From positions 1-64,000 of the forward strand of contig NZ_LJGT01000036.1 in assembly GCF_001751365.1 (NCBI RefSeq): 64,000 bases of DNA, in the 5' to 3' direction. The stretch comes from Streptomyces abyssalis. GTDB taxonomy: Bacteria > Actinomycetota > Actinomycetes > Streptomycetales > Streptomycetaceae. Made by a program: the position numbers and the translations under genes. The notes below the pieces were generated by a model. That model worked only from the letters and a program-made list of their open reading frames with translations. It was not told the DNA's origin and did not search any database. Numbering within the stretch: the stretch's first letter is position 1; each line of letters starts with the position of its first letter. Positions 44,585-53,720 of the stretch are shown piece by piece.

Positions 44585-46123
44585 GTGCCCGACACCGCCT
44601 TCACAGGCCGCACGAGAATACGACAGCGGGAAGCGCCTGTCGCTCTGGACGATGATGCGACGCTGCACGCGATGGGATATCCGCGGAAACTCACGCGGCG
44701 GTTCCGCGCGTTCGACAATTTCGCGATCTCCTTCACCATCATCAACATCATCTCCGGAATCTTCTCGTCGTTCGGGTTCGGAATGAATGCGGGCGGCCCG
44801 TTGGTCCTCGTATTCGGCTGGATCAGCGTTTCGGTGCTGGTGCTCTTCATCGGTGCGTCCATGGGCGAGATCGCATCCGCCTATCCCACCAGCGGCGCGC
44901 TGTATTTCTCGGCCGGGAAGCTCGCCAAGCACAACAAGGGCGCATGGTCCTGGTACACGGGGTGGCTGAACTTCGTCGGCCAGGTGGGCGGCACGGCGGC
45001 GACGGGGTATGCCGCCGCCACTTTCATCCAGGCGCTCGTCGCGATGCAGTGGCCGGGGTACGAGGTGACCGGGCACCGCACGGTGCTGATCACCGCGGCG
45101 ATCCTGCTGCTCCAGGCCCTGGCGAACACCTACACGGTGCAGCTTGTCGCCGTCTTCAACCGCATCTCGGTGTGGTGGCTGCTGATCGGCATGGTCGTGA
45201 TCGTCACCGCCCTGTGGGTGATGCCCGAGCACCACCAGTCGGCGTCCTTCGTCACCCACTTCGCCAACAACACCGGTTTCACGAGCGCCCTTTACGGCGG
45301 CATGCTGGGCCTGCTCGTGACGAGCTGGACCTTTACCGGCTTCGACGGCAGTTTCCATATGTCCGAAGAGACGGTCCGGGCCACCGTGAACGCACCGCGT
45401 GGCATCATGCGTGCGATCGGTTACTCCGCCATCACAGGTCTGATCCTCATGCTCGCCCTGGTCTACGCGATCCGCGACTACGGCAAGGAGGCCGCCGCGG
45501 ACGCCCCGCCCGTGCAGGTTCTCATCGACGCCCTTGGCATGGGCACAGCCAAGCTTCTCCTGCTCATCGTGATCGGCGCGATGCTCTTCTGCGGTCTGGC
45601 CAACATGACCAGCAACACCCGCCAGATCTTCGCCTTTTCACGTGACGGCGCAATGCCGGGGTCCCGCTGGTGGCATTCGGTCTCCCCGCGCACCCGTACA
45701 CCCGTGAAAGCCGTATGGCTCGCGGCGGCCTGCTCCCTGATCCTGGTCATCCCGGGCTGGTGGTCCAAGACGGCGTTCACTGCCATCGTCAGCGTCAACG
45801 TCGTCGGGCTCTTCCTCGCCTACGCGGTGCCCATCTATCTCCGTCTCCGGCTGAGCGACTTCCAGCCGGGTCCGTGGCACCTCGGGCGCTGGGGCAGGCC
45901 GATCGGCATCGTCGCCGTGGCGTGGATCCTCGTCAGCAACGTCCTGTTCATGCTTCCCCACGCCTCACCGATCACCGTGACGACGTTCAACTACGCGCCG
46001 ATCGCTCTGGGCGTGGTGCTGATCATCGCCACGGCGTGGTGGTTCGCCACCGCCCGGCAGCGCTTCCAGGGGCCGGTCAGCTACGGCAGTCCGGACGAAG
46101 TGGCCGCCATGGACCTGATCTGA
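44585..46123 (+). CDS. Amino acid permease (APC superfamily)
   Basis: A 512-residue integral membrane transporter with about 12 hydrophobic segments. The first helix region reads NFAISFTIINIISGI, and GEIASAYPTSGALYF is the typical TM3-region signature of amino acid/GABA permeases. The central part keeps WTFTGFDGSFHMSEE, also conserved. It probably imports an amino acid or polyamine by cation symport; the exact substrate cannot be told. GTG start at 44585 with GAAAGG upstream. A terminator follows. Confidence 0.9.
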   Translation: MPDTAFTGRTRIRQREAPVALDDDATLHAMGYPRKLTRRFRAFDNFAISFTIINIISGIFSSFGFGMNAGGPLVLVFGWISVSVLVLFIGASMGEIASAYPTSGALYFSAGKLAKHNKGAWSWYTGWLNFVGQVGGTAATGYAAATFIQALVAMQWPGYEVTGHRTVLITAAILLLQALANTYTVQLVAVFNRISVWWLLIGMVVIVTALWVMPEHHQSASFVTHFANNTGFTSALYGGMLGLLVTSWTFTGFDGSFHMSEETVRATVNAPRGIMRAIGYSAITGLILMLALVYAIRDYGKEAAADAPPVQVLIDALGMGTAKLLLLIVIGAMLFCGLANMTSNTRQIFAFSRDGAMPGSRWWHSVSPRTRTPVKAVWLAAACSLILVIPGWWSKTAFTAIVSVNVVGLFLAYAVPIYLRLRLSDFQPGPWHLGRWGRPIGIVAVAWILVSNVLFMLPHASPITVTTFNYAPIALGVVLIIATAWWFATARQRFQGPVSYGSPDEVAAMDLI

Positions 46124-46129
46124 CACAGC

Positions 46130-46161
46130 GCCGGCGGGCCGCCACCGGCCGGCCCGCCGGC
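46130..46161 (+). terminator. Hairpin terminator after the permease gene
   Basis: GCCGGCGGGCC (46130-46140) pairs perfectly over 11 bp with GGCCCGCCGGC (46151-46161). It starts six bases after the permease stop and lies upstream of the GNAT gene, so that gene probably has its own promoter or partial read-through. Confidence 0.8.
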
Positions 46162-46192
46162 CCACCCACCCAGTGGAAAGGACGCACAAGGC

Positions 46193-47125
46193 ATGGAACC
46201 TCTCGGGGACGACGCCCCGTACCCGGCCTCCGCCGAAGGCCCGGGCTCCGTGACGGCCCCGTCCGGCGGCAGCGGCGGCGCGGGCGAACTCGCCGTCTCC
46301 CGCGCCTCGTCGGACGAATGGCTCCGAGTGGAGGAGTGGGCGGCCGAGGAGCAGTGGAACCCGGGGCTGGGCGACACGGCCTGCTTCCACCCCACCGACC
46401 CCGGCGGCTTCTTCCTCGGACGCGTCGACGGCAGCTCCGTCTCGGCGGTCTCCGTGGTCAACTACTCCCCCGGCTTCGCCTTCCTCGGCTACTACCTGGT
46501 CCGTCCGGACTTCCGCGGCAAGGGCGTGGGCCTGGCCACCTGGGAGGAGGCTGTGCCGCACGCCGGGACGCGGACAATCGGCCTGGACGCCGTCCTCGAA
46601 CAGCAGGAGACCTACGGCCGTTCGGGCTTCTCCCCCGCCTACGGCACCTGCCGCTACGGCGGGCGTCCCGCCTCCCGCGGCACTCCGCCGCCCTGCGTGG
46701 GGCCGGCGACGGAGGATCACTTCGACGCGCTCGCCGCCTATGACGAGGAGTGCTTCCCGGCTCCACGCCGGGGCTTCCTCCGCAGGTGGCTCACCGCCGC
46801 GGCCCACCGTGCGCACGTCTTCGTACGGGACGGGGAGCCGGCGGGCTACGGCGTGATCCGGCAGGCCAGGGACGGTCACCGCATCGGCCCGCTCTTCGCG
46901 GACACCCCGCAGGCGGCCGAGGCACTCTTCGACGCACTCACCGCACACCTCAGCGAGGACGACGAGGTCCATGTCGACATCCCCCGTACCAACGAGGCGG
47001 CCGTCTCTCTCGCCACGAGCCGTGGCCTCTCTCCCGGCTTCGAGAGCGTCCGGATGTACAAGGGCCCGCCGCCGGTCGTACGTGCGGAGCGCGTGTTCGG
47101 TGTCACGAGCCTCGAACTCGGCTGA
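46193..47125 (+). CDS. GNAT-family N-acetyltransferase (tandem GNAT-like)
   Basis: A 310-residue protein with an acetyl-CoA-binding GNAT core. The core motif YYLVRPDFRGKGVG (about residues 100-113) carries the R/Q-x-x-G-x-G/A pyrophosphate loop as RGKGVG. A second, more degenerate GNAT-like unit follows (GPATEDHFDALAAYDEECFPAPRRGF from about 163, then the AEALFDALTAHL region). This two-part layout resembles YitH-type acetyltransferases. The acceptor substrate is unknown. The ATG has GGAAAGGACG upstream at somewhat long spacing. Confidence 0.85.
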   Translation: MEPLGDDAPYPASAEGPGSVTAPSGGSGGAGELAVSRASSDEWLRVEEWAAEEQWNPGLGDTACFHPTDPGGFFLGRVDGSSVSAVSVVNYSPGFAFLGYYLVRPDFRGKGVGLATWEEAVPHAGTRTIGLDAVLEQQETYGRSGFSPAYGTCRYGGRPASRGTPPPCVGPATEDHFDALAAYDEECFPAPRRGFLRRWLTAAAHRAHVFVRDGEPAGYGVIRQARDGHRIGPLFADTPQAAEALFDALTAHLSEDDEVHVDIPRTNEAAVSLATSRGLSPGFESVRMYKGPPPVVRAERVFGVTSLELG

Positions 47126-47425
47126 GTCCCCGGCTGAGACCGCGGCCGCCGCACCCGCCCGCGAAATCCGCCGGGCAGGCCCCGCGCGTCTCCGCACCTG
47201 CCGCCCCGTGCGGCAGGGTGTAGGAGTGCAGCCGGTGCGGGCGGCACCCCGCGCCACGGCGGGATTCATGACAGGCGGTCAGGGAGACCTCGCGGCGCGG
47301 CGGCGGACGCCGTGTCAGGGCCGTCCCGCCCGGGCCGTACAACAGGACCGCGCGGCCGCGATTTCGGCTCTGACCTGTAGTAATACTGGCCAGAGGGACA
47401 GTGCTACGCTCACTCGGAGGTATCA
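47126..47425. promoter_or_regulatory. Upstream region of the dha operon
   Basis: Nothing coding is seen. A self-complementary CTGGCCAG (47387-47394 region) lies within the AT-richer stretch TAGTAATACTGGCCAGAGGGAC that should contain the dhaK promoter. I cannot fix -35/-10 boxes. The ribosome site CGGAGG precedes dhaK by five bases. Confidence 0.4.
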
Positions 47426-48418
47426 ATGAAGATGCTGATCAATGTGCCGGAGAACGTTGTCGCGGACGCCCTGCGGGGAATCGCCGCCGCGCATCCCGAG
47501 CTGACGGTCGACGTGGAGAACCGCGTCGTCCTGCGCCGCGACGCCCCCGTCGCCGGCAAGGTGGGCCTGGTCTCCGGCGGAGGCTCCGGCCACGAGCCGC
47601 TGCACGGCGGCTTCGTCGGCCGCGGAATGCTCGACGCGGCCTGCCCCGGCGCGATCTTCACCTCCCCCGTGCCCGACCAGATGACGCGTGCCGCTGCCGC
47701 CGTCGACAGCGGCAGCGGAGTCCTGTTCATCGTGAAGAACTACACCGGCGACGTGCTCAACTTCGACATGGCCGCCGAGCTGGCGGAGGACGAGGGCATC
47801 CAGGTGAGCAAGGTCCTGGTGCAGGACGATGTCGCCGTCACCGACAGCGAGTTCACAGCCGGACGCCGCGGCACCGGCGGCACGCTGTTCGTCGAGAAGA
47901 TCGCGGGTGCGCTCGCCGAGGAGGGGGCTCCGCTGGAGCGCGTCGAGGCGATCGCCCGTCAGGTGTCCGACTCCTGCCGGAGCTTCGGCGTGGCCCTCGC
48001 ACCCTGCACGACGCCCGCGAAGGGCAGCCCCACCTTCGACCTGCCCGCAGGTGAACTGGAGCTGGGCATCGGAATCCACGGCGAATCGGGCCGTGAGCGG
48101 CGCCCGATGATGACCTCCGGCGAGATCGCCGACTTCGCGGTGGACGCCGTGCTCACCGACCTGGAACCGGACGGTCCCGTGCTGGCCCTCGTCAACGGCA
48201 TGGGTTCCACACCCCTGCTGGAGCTGTACGGTTTCTGCGCCGAGGTGCAGCGCGTCCTGGACGAGCGCCGCGTGCCGGTCGCCCGTACCCTCGTCGGCAA
48301 CTACGTCACCTCGCTGGACATGGCCGGAGCCTCGGTGACCCTGTGCCGGGCGGACGAGGAGACACTGCGGCTGTACGACGCACCGGTGAGCACGCCGTCA
48401 CTCCGCTGGGGTTGCTGA
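47426..48418 (+). CDS. dhaK: PEP-dependent dihydroxyacetone kinase, substrate-binding subunit DhaK
   Basis: DhaK binds dihydroxyacetone covalently through a hemiaminal bond to a histidine. That residue is His218 in GIGIHGESGRE, exactly the E. coli position. His56 in GGGSGHEP is the general-base region. The protein is 330 residues, normal for the family. The ATG has GGAGG at ideal spacing. It heads the dhaK-dhaL-dhaM operon. The phosphate source is phospho-DhaM, not ATP, so function needs PtsI (encoded at 0.9 kb) and HPr. Confidence 0.95.
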   Translation: MKMLINVPENVVADALRGIAAAHPELTVDVENRVVLRRDAPVAGKVGLVSGGGSGHEPLHGGFVGRGMLDAACPGAIFTSPVPDQMTRAAAAVDSGSGVLFIVKNYTGDVLNFDMAAELAEDEGIQVSKVLVQDDVAVTDSEFTAGRRGTGGTLFVEKIAGALAEEGAPLERVEAIARQVSDSCRSFGVALAPCTTPAKGSPTFDLPAGELELGIGIHGESGRERRPMMTSGEIADFAVDAVLTDLEPDGPVLALVNGMGSTPLLELYGFCAEVQRVLDERRVPVARTLVGNYVTSLDMAGASVTLCRADEETLRLYDAPVSTPSLRWGC

Positions 48419-48497
48419 AGATGAGTCATGGGCACCGGGCCGAACCGCCGGCGCCGTTCCGGGAACGGCTCTCGGCCCTTGTGAAGAGGGAGTTGTC

Positions 48498-49130
48498 TTG
48501 ACCGACCTGACCGATGAGCTGGATGCCGGGACCGTCTTCCGCTGGCTCACCACCGCAGCCGCCTCCGTGGAGCGCGAAGCCGACCTGCTCACCGAGCTCG
48601 ACTCGGCCATCGGGGACGCGGACCACGGCAGCAACCTGCAGCGCGGCTTCGCCGCCGTCGTGACGGCTCTGGGCAAGGAGTCGCCGTCGGCACCCGGAGC
48701 GGTACTGATCCTCGCCGGACGTCAGTTGGTCTCCAGCGTCGGCGGCGCCTCCGGCCCGCTGTACGGGACGCTGCTGCGCCGTACGGGCAAGGCGCTGGGC
48801 GACGCGGAGCGGGTGACGGGCAGCCAGCTGGCCGAGGCGCTGCGAACAGGAGTGGACGCCGTGGCACAGCTGGGCGGTGCCGCCCTGGGCGACAAGACGA
48901 TGCTGGACGCGCTGTACCCGGGCGTCGAGGCACTGGCCGCGGGCGGGCCCCACCCGTACGGCGCGGCACGCACCGCGGCCGACGAGGGCGCGCTGGCCAC
49001 CGTGCCCATGCGCGCGCGCAAGGGCCGCGCGAGCTATCTCGGCGAGAGAAGCGTGGGACACAAGGACCCGGGGGCGACGTCCTCGGCGCTGCTCTTCACG
49101 GCGCTGGCCGGGGCGGTCGCCGATGAGTGA
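48498..49130 (+). CDS. dhaL: Dihydroxyacetone kinase ADP-binding subunit DhaL
   Basis: DhaL holds a permanently bound ADP as phosphate relay between DhaM and DhaK. The metal-binding aspartates Asp35, Asp40 and Asp42 (LDSAIGDADHG) have the same spacing as in E. coli (30, 35, 37). GGASGPLYGT and GDKTMLDAL are also conserved. 210 residues. The start is TTG at 48498, with GAGGGAG five bases upstream; no ATG/GTG start fits as well. Its stop overlaps the dhaM start by eight bases. Confidence 0.94.
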   Translation: MTDLTDELDAGTVFRWLTTAAASVEREADLLTELDSAIGDADHGSNLQRGFAAVVTALGKESPSAPGAVLILAGRQLVSSVGGASGPLYGTLLRRTGKALGDAERVTGSQLAEALRTGVDAVAQLGGAALGDKTMLDALYPGVEALAAGGPHPYGAARTAADEGALATVPMRARKGRASYLGERSVGHKDPGATSSALLFTALAGAVADE

Positions 49131-49593
49131 GCAGCAGGACACCCCCCTTGCGGGCGGGCAGGCACCGGACCGGTCCGCGGAGGGCAAACCCCAGCCGAGG
49201 GTCGGGATCGTGCTGGTCTCGCACAGCAAGGAGGTCGCCGACTCCGTGGCCCGCCTCGCGGTCGGGCTCGCCGCCGGAAGGGACAGCGCGCCGGTCGAAG
49301 GCGCGGGCGGCGGGCCGGACGGCGGTCTGGGCACCAGCGCGGAACTCATCAGCGCCGCTGCGCACAAGGTCGACACGGGGGCCGGTGTGGCCATCCTCGT
49401 CGACCTCGGCAGCGCGGTGCTGACCGTGAAGGTGCTGCTGGCCGAGGGGGACGATCTGCCCGAGAACGCCCAGCTGGTGGACGCGCCCCTCGTCGAGGGG
49501 GCCATCGCCGCGGTGGTGGCTTCGGCGGGCGGCGCGGACCTCGCGGAGGTCGCGGCGGCCGCCGAGGAGGCTTACCACTTCCGGAAGGTGTGA
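49123..49593 (+). CDS. dhaM: PTS-type phosphotransferase subunit DhaM (EIIA-Man-like)
   Basis: The 156-residue protein has the EIIA-Man-like fold; its active histidine is His34 in LVSHSKEVADSV. GGLGTSAELI and VDLGSAVLTV match the DhaM N-terminal domain. It receives phosphate from HPr and gives it to DhaL. It lacks the HPr- and EI-like domains of E. coli DhaM and so must use the general PTS proteins. A hydrophilic N-terminal stretch (about 1-24) precedes the domain. The ATG at 49123 overlaps the dhaL end as ATGAGTGA, indicating translational coupling. Confidence 0.93.
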   Translation: MSEQQDTPLAGGQAPDRSAEGKPQPRVGIVLVSHSKEVADSVARLAVGLAAGRDSAPVEGAGGGPDGGLGTSAELISAAAHKVDTGAGVAILVDLGSAVLTVKVLLAEGDDLPENAQLVDAPLVEGAIAAVVASAGGADLAEVAAAAEEAYHFRKV

Positions 49594-49678
49594 GCGACGC
49601 CCGTGACCGGCACGGCCGCCACCGGCGTCGCGGGGCGTTCCGGTGCCCGGCCGTCCCGGGGTCAGGCCCGTCACGCGA

Positions 49679-50407
49679 TCAGGCGGGGCCGCGGAGCCTG
49701 GGGGCCGCCGGCGCGCCCCCGGGTGTGCCCGGCGCGGTCTGCGAGTTCCGCGTGGCCGGCTGCTCCTTGCCTCCGGTCCCGGCCTCCTCGGCGGCGTCCG
49801 CGGTGGTGCGCGCCCAGTCCGCGAGCCCCGCGACGTCGATGCCGTGCGGGGGACGGCTCCGGTACGGCTCGATGCCGCCGGTGCCGCGCAGCAGCAAACG
49901 TGCCCCGCCCCTGGCGTTGCCGCGGGCGAGGTGGGTGATCCCGACGGCGAGCTGCGCGAGGCCCTTCCACAGCGCCGCTTCCGCCTCCGGCGCCGTCTTC
50001 CAGGCGTCCTCCAGCACCTCGTGCGCATGGAAGGGCATGCCCTCGTCGAGCAGACGCTGTGCCTCCTCCAGGCTCCGGGCCGGAGTGCGCACGACACCCT
50101 CGGGCTGGCGGGCCACGCCCTCCTGTCCGTAAGGAAGCGGCCGTCCCAGTCCGTCGCGGGGGCGGGCGTTGCGGGCCTTGCCTTCGGGGTCGCGGTCGCG
50201 CCTGCGCGAGCCGGCCCTGGCACGGGCGGTCTCCGGCGGAGGTCCGGCGGGGGTGGCGGCACCGGCCGGCGGACCCGTACGGGAATCGTGGCCGCAGTGT
50301 TCGCACTCGGCCCGTGAGGGGTCCTCACGCACCCTGCCGCACTCCTCGCACACCTGGTTCAGCCAGCACGCCGGCTCCCCGCCCTGCTGCTCGTGGCTCT
50401 CCTGCAC
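49679..50407 (-). CDS. DUF309 domain protein with N-terminal zinc ribbon
   Basis: A 242-residue protein. The N-terminus has CEEC (20-23) and CEHC (35-38), a four-Cys zinc-ribbon pattern, with a further Cys at 14. The region 45-75 is low in complexity. The DUF309 motif GMPFHAHEVLEDAWK lies at 123-137, followed by GLAQLAVGITHLARGN at about 149-164. DUF309 proteins I recall are usually shorter (about 160-180 residues), without the ribbon, so this may be a fusion. The start is GTG at 50407 with a GAGAAGGG ribosome site. It converges on dhaM. Biochemical function unknown. Confidence 0.8.
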   Translation of the reverse strand: MQESHEQQGGEPACWLNQVCEECGRVREDPSRAECEHCGHDSRTGPPAGAATPAGPPPETARARAGSRRRDRDPEGKARNARPRDGLGRPLPYGQEGVARQPEGVVRTPARSLEEAQRLLDEGMPFHAHEVLEDAWKTAPEAEAALWKGLAQLAVGITHLARGNARGGARLLLRGTGGIEPYRSRPPHGIDVAGLADWARTTADAAEEAGTGGKEQPATRNSQTAPGTPGGAPAAPRLRGPA

Positions 50408-50504
50408 GTGACGCCCTTCTCCCTCGCTGCACGCGGCCGGTGCCGGTGCCGCACGTCTCGGCCGGTGCCGCCGACGGCCCCTCCGGGGGCGGCGGACATC
50501 GCCG

Positions 50505-51749
50505 TCACCCTCCCGCGAAGACCTCGGTCAGCGGCACGCCGACATCTCCGAGTCTCCCCGCATCGACCGGCAGACCGGAAGTCACCAGTGTGCGGATGGG
50601 CCCTGTGACGTCCCAGACGTTGACGTTCATCCCGGCGAGCACCCGGCGCTCCCTGAGCCAGAAGGCGATGAACTGGCGGTCGGCCGGGCTTCCCCTGAAG
50701 ACGACCCGGTCGTAGCCGCCCCGTCCCACATGGCCCGTGTACTCCATGCCGAGGTCGTACTGGTCGGTGAAGAAGTACGGGAGCCTGTCGTAGCTCGCGT
50801 CCTCGCCGAGCATCGATCTGGCCGCCGTGGCGGGCTGGTTGAGGGCGTTGGCCCAGTGCTCGACGCGGATGTGCCGGCCCAGCAGCGGGTGGAAGGCGCG
50901 GGCGACGTCGCCCGCGGCCCAGATGTCCGGGTGCGAGGTGCGCAGTGCGGCGTCGACGCGGACGCCGTCGTCGGTCTCGATCCCGGCACCGTCGGCGAGC
51001 GCGGTGTTCGGGGAGACGCCGACCGCTACGACGACGGCGTCCGCCGCGATCCGCTCGCCCCCGGGAAGCAGCACACCGCTGACACGGCCGGCCTCACCGG
51101 TGATCTCGGTGACATGGGTGCCGCAGCGCACGTCCACGCCGTGATCGGTGTGCAGGTCGGCGAAGACCTGCGCCGTCTCACGGCCCAGCACCCCGACGAG
51201 CGGCAGATCGGCCGCCTCCAGCAGGGTCACCCGCACTCCGGCCTCGCGGGCGGCGGCCGTCACCTCCAGGCCGATCCAGCCGCCGCCGATGACGACGAGC
51301 CGGGAGGCGGCGCCGAGGGTCTCCTTGAGCGCGTCGCTCTCGGCGAGCCGGCGCAGATAGTGCACGCCGTCGAGGTTCTCGCCCGGCACGGGAAGCCTGC
51401 GCGGTGAGGAGCCGGTGGCCAGCAGCAGCTTCGCGTACGGGAGGGTCTCACCGTCCCCGAGGGTGACCGTGTGGCCGCCGGGATCGATGCCGGCCACGGG
51501 GGCTGCCAGGCGCAGCTCGACGCCGTTCTCCTCGTACCAGCCGCGCGGATGGACGTAGACCTCGTCGCGCGCCGACATACCTCGCAGGTACTCCTTCGAC
51601 AGCGGCGGACGCTCGTACGGGCGCTCCTGCTCGTCGCCGGCGAGGACGACCGGCCGGTCCGACCCTCCATCGCGCAGTGCCTCGGCGGCCTTCGCACCGG
51701 CGAGCCCGGCACCGGCGATCACGAAGGGGGAAGTCGTCGTCGCGCCCAT
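50505..51749 (-). CDS. FAD/NAD-dependent ferredoxin reductase-type oxidoreductase
   Basis: A 414-residue flavoprotein disulfide-reductase-fold enzyme of the rubredoxin/ferredoxin reductase subgroup. It has two Rossmann motifs: GAGLAGAKAAEAL (about 13-25) for FAD and GGGWIGLEVTAAAREAG (about 150-166) for NAD(P)H. The closing FAD motif DIWAAGDVA (about 280) and the ERPPLSKEYL segment are typical. It probably supplies electrons to a ferredoxin for a P450 or oxygenase, but neither is nearby. ATG at 51749 is 99 bp downstream of the transaldolase stop on the same strand. Confidence 0.9.
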   Translation of the reverse strand: MGATTTSPFVIAGAGLAGAKAAEALRDGGSDRPVVLAGDEQERPYERPPLSKEYLRGMSARDEVYVHPRGWYEENGVELRLAAPVAGIDPGGHTVTLGDGETLPYAKLLLATGSSPRRLPVPGENLDGVHYLRRLAESDALKETLGAASRLVVIGGGWIGLEVTAAAREAGVRVTLLEAADLPLVGVLGRETAQVFADLHTDHGVDVRCGTHVTEITGEAGRVSGVLLPGGERIAADAVVVAVGVSPNTALADGAGIETDDGVRVDAALRTSHPDIWAAGDVARAFHPLLGRHIRVEHWANALNQPATAARSMLGEDASYDRLPYFFTDQYDLGMEYTGHVGRGGYDRVVFRGSPADRQFIAFWLRERRVLAGMNVNVWDVTGPIRTLVTSGLPVDAGRLGDVGVPLTEVFAGG

Positions 51750-51848
51750 GCTCTGCTCCTCGGCTGGAAATCGGCGGTGGACGCCCGGCGGTACGGATCG
51801 CTCGGCCTGCCTGCGGCTCGCCGCCGGGGAACGTTCGGGCCGGGGCGG

Positions 51849-52973
51849 TCAGCCGGACGGGCCGTGCGTCCCGGCTGCGCGCAGTTCCTTCTCCAGGGTC
51901 CGGAACAGGTCGCTCCAGGAGTCCGCGAACTTCCTGACGCCCTCGTCCTCCAGCGTCGTCACGACGTCGTGGTACGAGACGCCCGCGACGTCGAGGTCGT
52001 CGAGGATCTGCTGGGACTCCGCGTACGTGCTGTGGACGGTGTCGCCCGTGATCTCCCCGTGGTCCTCGACTGCGCGGAGGGTCGCCTCGGGCATGGTGTT
52101 CACGACGTCCGGCGCGACCAGCCCGGCGACGTAACGGGTGTCGTCGAAGGAGGGGTCCTTCACGCCGGTGGAGGCCCACAGCGGGCGCTGCGGCCGCATC
52201 CCGGCCGCTTCTAGCGCCTGCCACCGGTCGCCGGCGCGGGCGCGCTCGAAGTGCTCATATGCGAGGCGGGCGTTGGCGAGGGCGGCACGTCCGCGCAGCG
52301 CCTGGGCCTGTGAACTGCCCAGCTTGTCCAGGCGGTTGTCGGTCTCGGTGTCGACGCGGCTGACGAAGAAGGACGCCACCGACGCGATGGAGGACAGGTC
52401 GCGTCCCGCGGTGTGCGCCTCCTCCATCCCGTCGAGGAAGGCGCCGATGACCTGGTCGTAACGGTCGAGCGAGAAGATCAGCGTCACGTTGACGCTGATG
52501 CCCTCGGCGAGCGCCGCGCTGATCGCTCCCAGGCCCTCACGGGTGGCGGGGATCTTCACGAAGAGATTGGGCCGGTCCACCAGCCACCACAGGCCGCGTG
52601 CCTCGGCGAGGGTCGCACCGGTGTCATGTGCCAGGCGCGGGTCGACCTCGATGGAGACGCGTCCGTCCACGCCGCCGCTGGTCTCGTGGACGCCGCGCAG
52701 GATGTCGCAGGCCCAGCGCACGTCGTAGGCCGTCATCAGGCGGGCCGCCTCGGCCACGCCGACGCCGCGCCGGGCGAGGTCCGCGATCTGTGCGTCGTAG
52801 TGCGGTCCGGATCCGATCGCCCGGTCGAAGATCGTCGGATTGCTGGTGATGCCGACGACGCCCTGCTGGCTGACGAGGCGGGACAGCCAGCCGCCCGCGA
52901 GCCGCTCGCGGCTCAGATCGTCCAGCCAGGGGGCCACTCCCTCGTCCGCGAGCCGCTCCAAGGTGTCGGTCAT
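51849..52973 (-). CDS. tal: Transaldolase
   Basis: Pentose-phosphate-pathway enzyme that transfers a dihydroxyacetone unit from sedoheptulose 7-phosphate to glyceraldehyde 3-phosphate. Schiff-base Lys140 in LFVKIPAT is visible, as are [10 protein letters not shown] and the [12 protein letters not shown] strand. The 374-residue length fits the long (TalB-like, actinobacterial) type. Of two adjacent ATGs, 52973 has GAGGAG at six bases and is preferred over 52979. It is not next to tkt or zwf, as the main Streptomyces copy would be, so it may be a second isozyme. Confidence 0.94.
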   Translation of the reverse strand: MTDTLERLADEGVAPWLDDLSRERLAGGWLSRLVSQQGVVGITSNPTIFDRAIGSGPHYDAQIADLARRGVGVAEAARLMTAYDVRWACDILRGVHETSGGVDGRVSIEVDPRLAHDTGATLAEARGLWWLVDRPNLFVKIPATREGLGAISAALAEGISVNVTLIFSLDRYDQVIGAFLDGMEEAHTAGRDLSSIASVASFFVSRVDTETDNRLDKLGSSQAQALRGRAALANARLAYEHFERARAGDRWQALEAAGMRPQRPLWASTGVKDPSFDDTRYVAGLVAPDVVNTMPEATLRAVEDHGEITGDTVHSTYAESQQILDDLDVAGVSYHDVVTTLEDEGVRKFADSWSDLFRTLEKELRAAGTHGPSG

Positions 52974-53077
52974 GGTCATCTCCTCGGGTCGTCCTCCCCC
53001 CGAACAGCCCATGACTCCAACGTAACTCCGCCCATCCCCGCGCCCATGACCTGCGCGGACGCCCTCGGCGGGCGGGC

Positions 53078-53560
53078 TCAGCCCTGGGCGATGCCCTCGA
53101 ACCAGGTGGGCCCGTCACCGGCGGCCTGCTTGATGCGCATGACGACGCCGTCTTCCATGGGCGGCAGGGCGTCGAGCCCGAACCAGCCCACGTCCAGCGA
53201 CTCGTCGTCGTTGACCCTCGCTTCGCCGCCGGTGGCGCGGCAGCGGAAGCAGATGTCCATGAACTGGCAGATGTCGCCGTTGGGGAAGGTCACCGGCTCC
53301 TCCAACGCCTGTACGACGACGACGCGTTCGGCGACGCAGCGCACGGCCGTCTCCTCCTCCACCTCGCGCCGGGCCGCCGCCGCGGGCTGCTCGCCCGGCT
53401 CGGGGATGCCGCCGATGATCGACCAGCGTCCGGTGTCGGCCCGCCGGCCCAGTAGGACACGCCCCTCTTCGTCGAACACGACCGCGCTCACGCCCGGCAG
53501 GTAGAGCAGCTGGTGACCTGCGGTGGCGCGAATCCGGCGGATGAATTCAGGCGTCGACAT
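53078..53560 (-). CDS. NUDIX hydrolase
   Basis: A 160-residue NUDIX-fold pyrophosphohydrolase. The Nudix box runs from Gly51 to Val73 ([17 protein letters not shown]). It keeps the Glu residues that bind magnesium but has Ala72 where the consensus has Gly, a tolerated change. Substrates of this subfamily (nucleoside diphosphate-X compounds) cannot be told from sequence. It is collinear with the transaldolase gene and divergent from the membrane-protein gene at 53.7 kb. Confidence 0.9.
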   Translation of the reverse strand: MSTPEFIRRIRATAGHQLLYLPGVSAVVFDEEGRVLLGRRADTGRWSIIGGIPEPGEQPAAAARREVEEETAVRCVAERVVVVQALEEPVTFPNGDICQFMDICFRCRATGGEARVNDDESLDVGWFGLDALPPMEDGVVMRIKQAAGDGPTWFEGIAQG

Positions 53561-53720
53561 GATCCCGAGCCTACGTGTTTACGTACGCCACCCGTCCTCG
53601 CCGCTCGTTCACGGCAGGCACATCTCTCCTGTACGGGATATCCACAATCAAGGCCGGACGCACTACGGTTGACGAGCGAAGTCGCAGCCCGTCGCTTCCC
53701 GGGGAGTGGAGCGGTACGGG

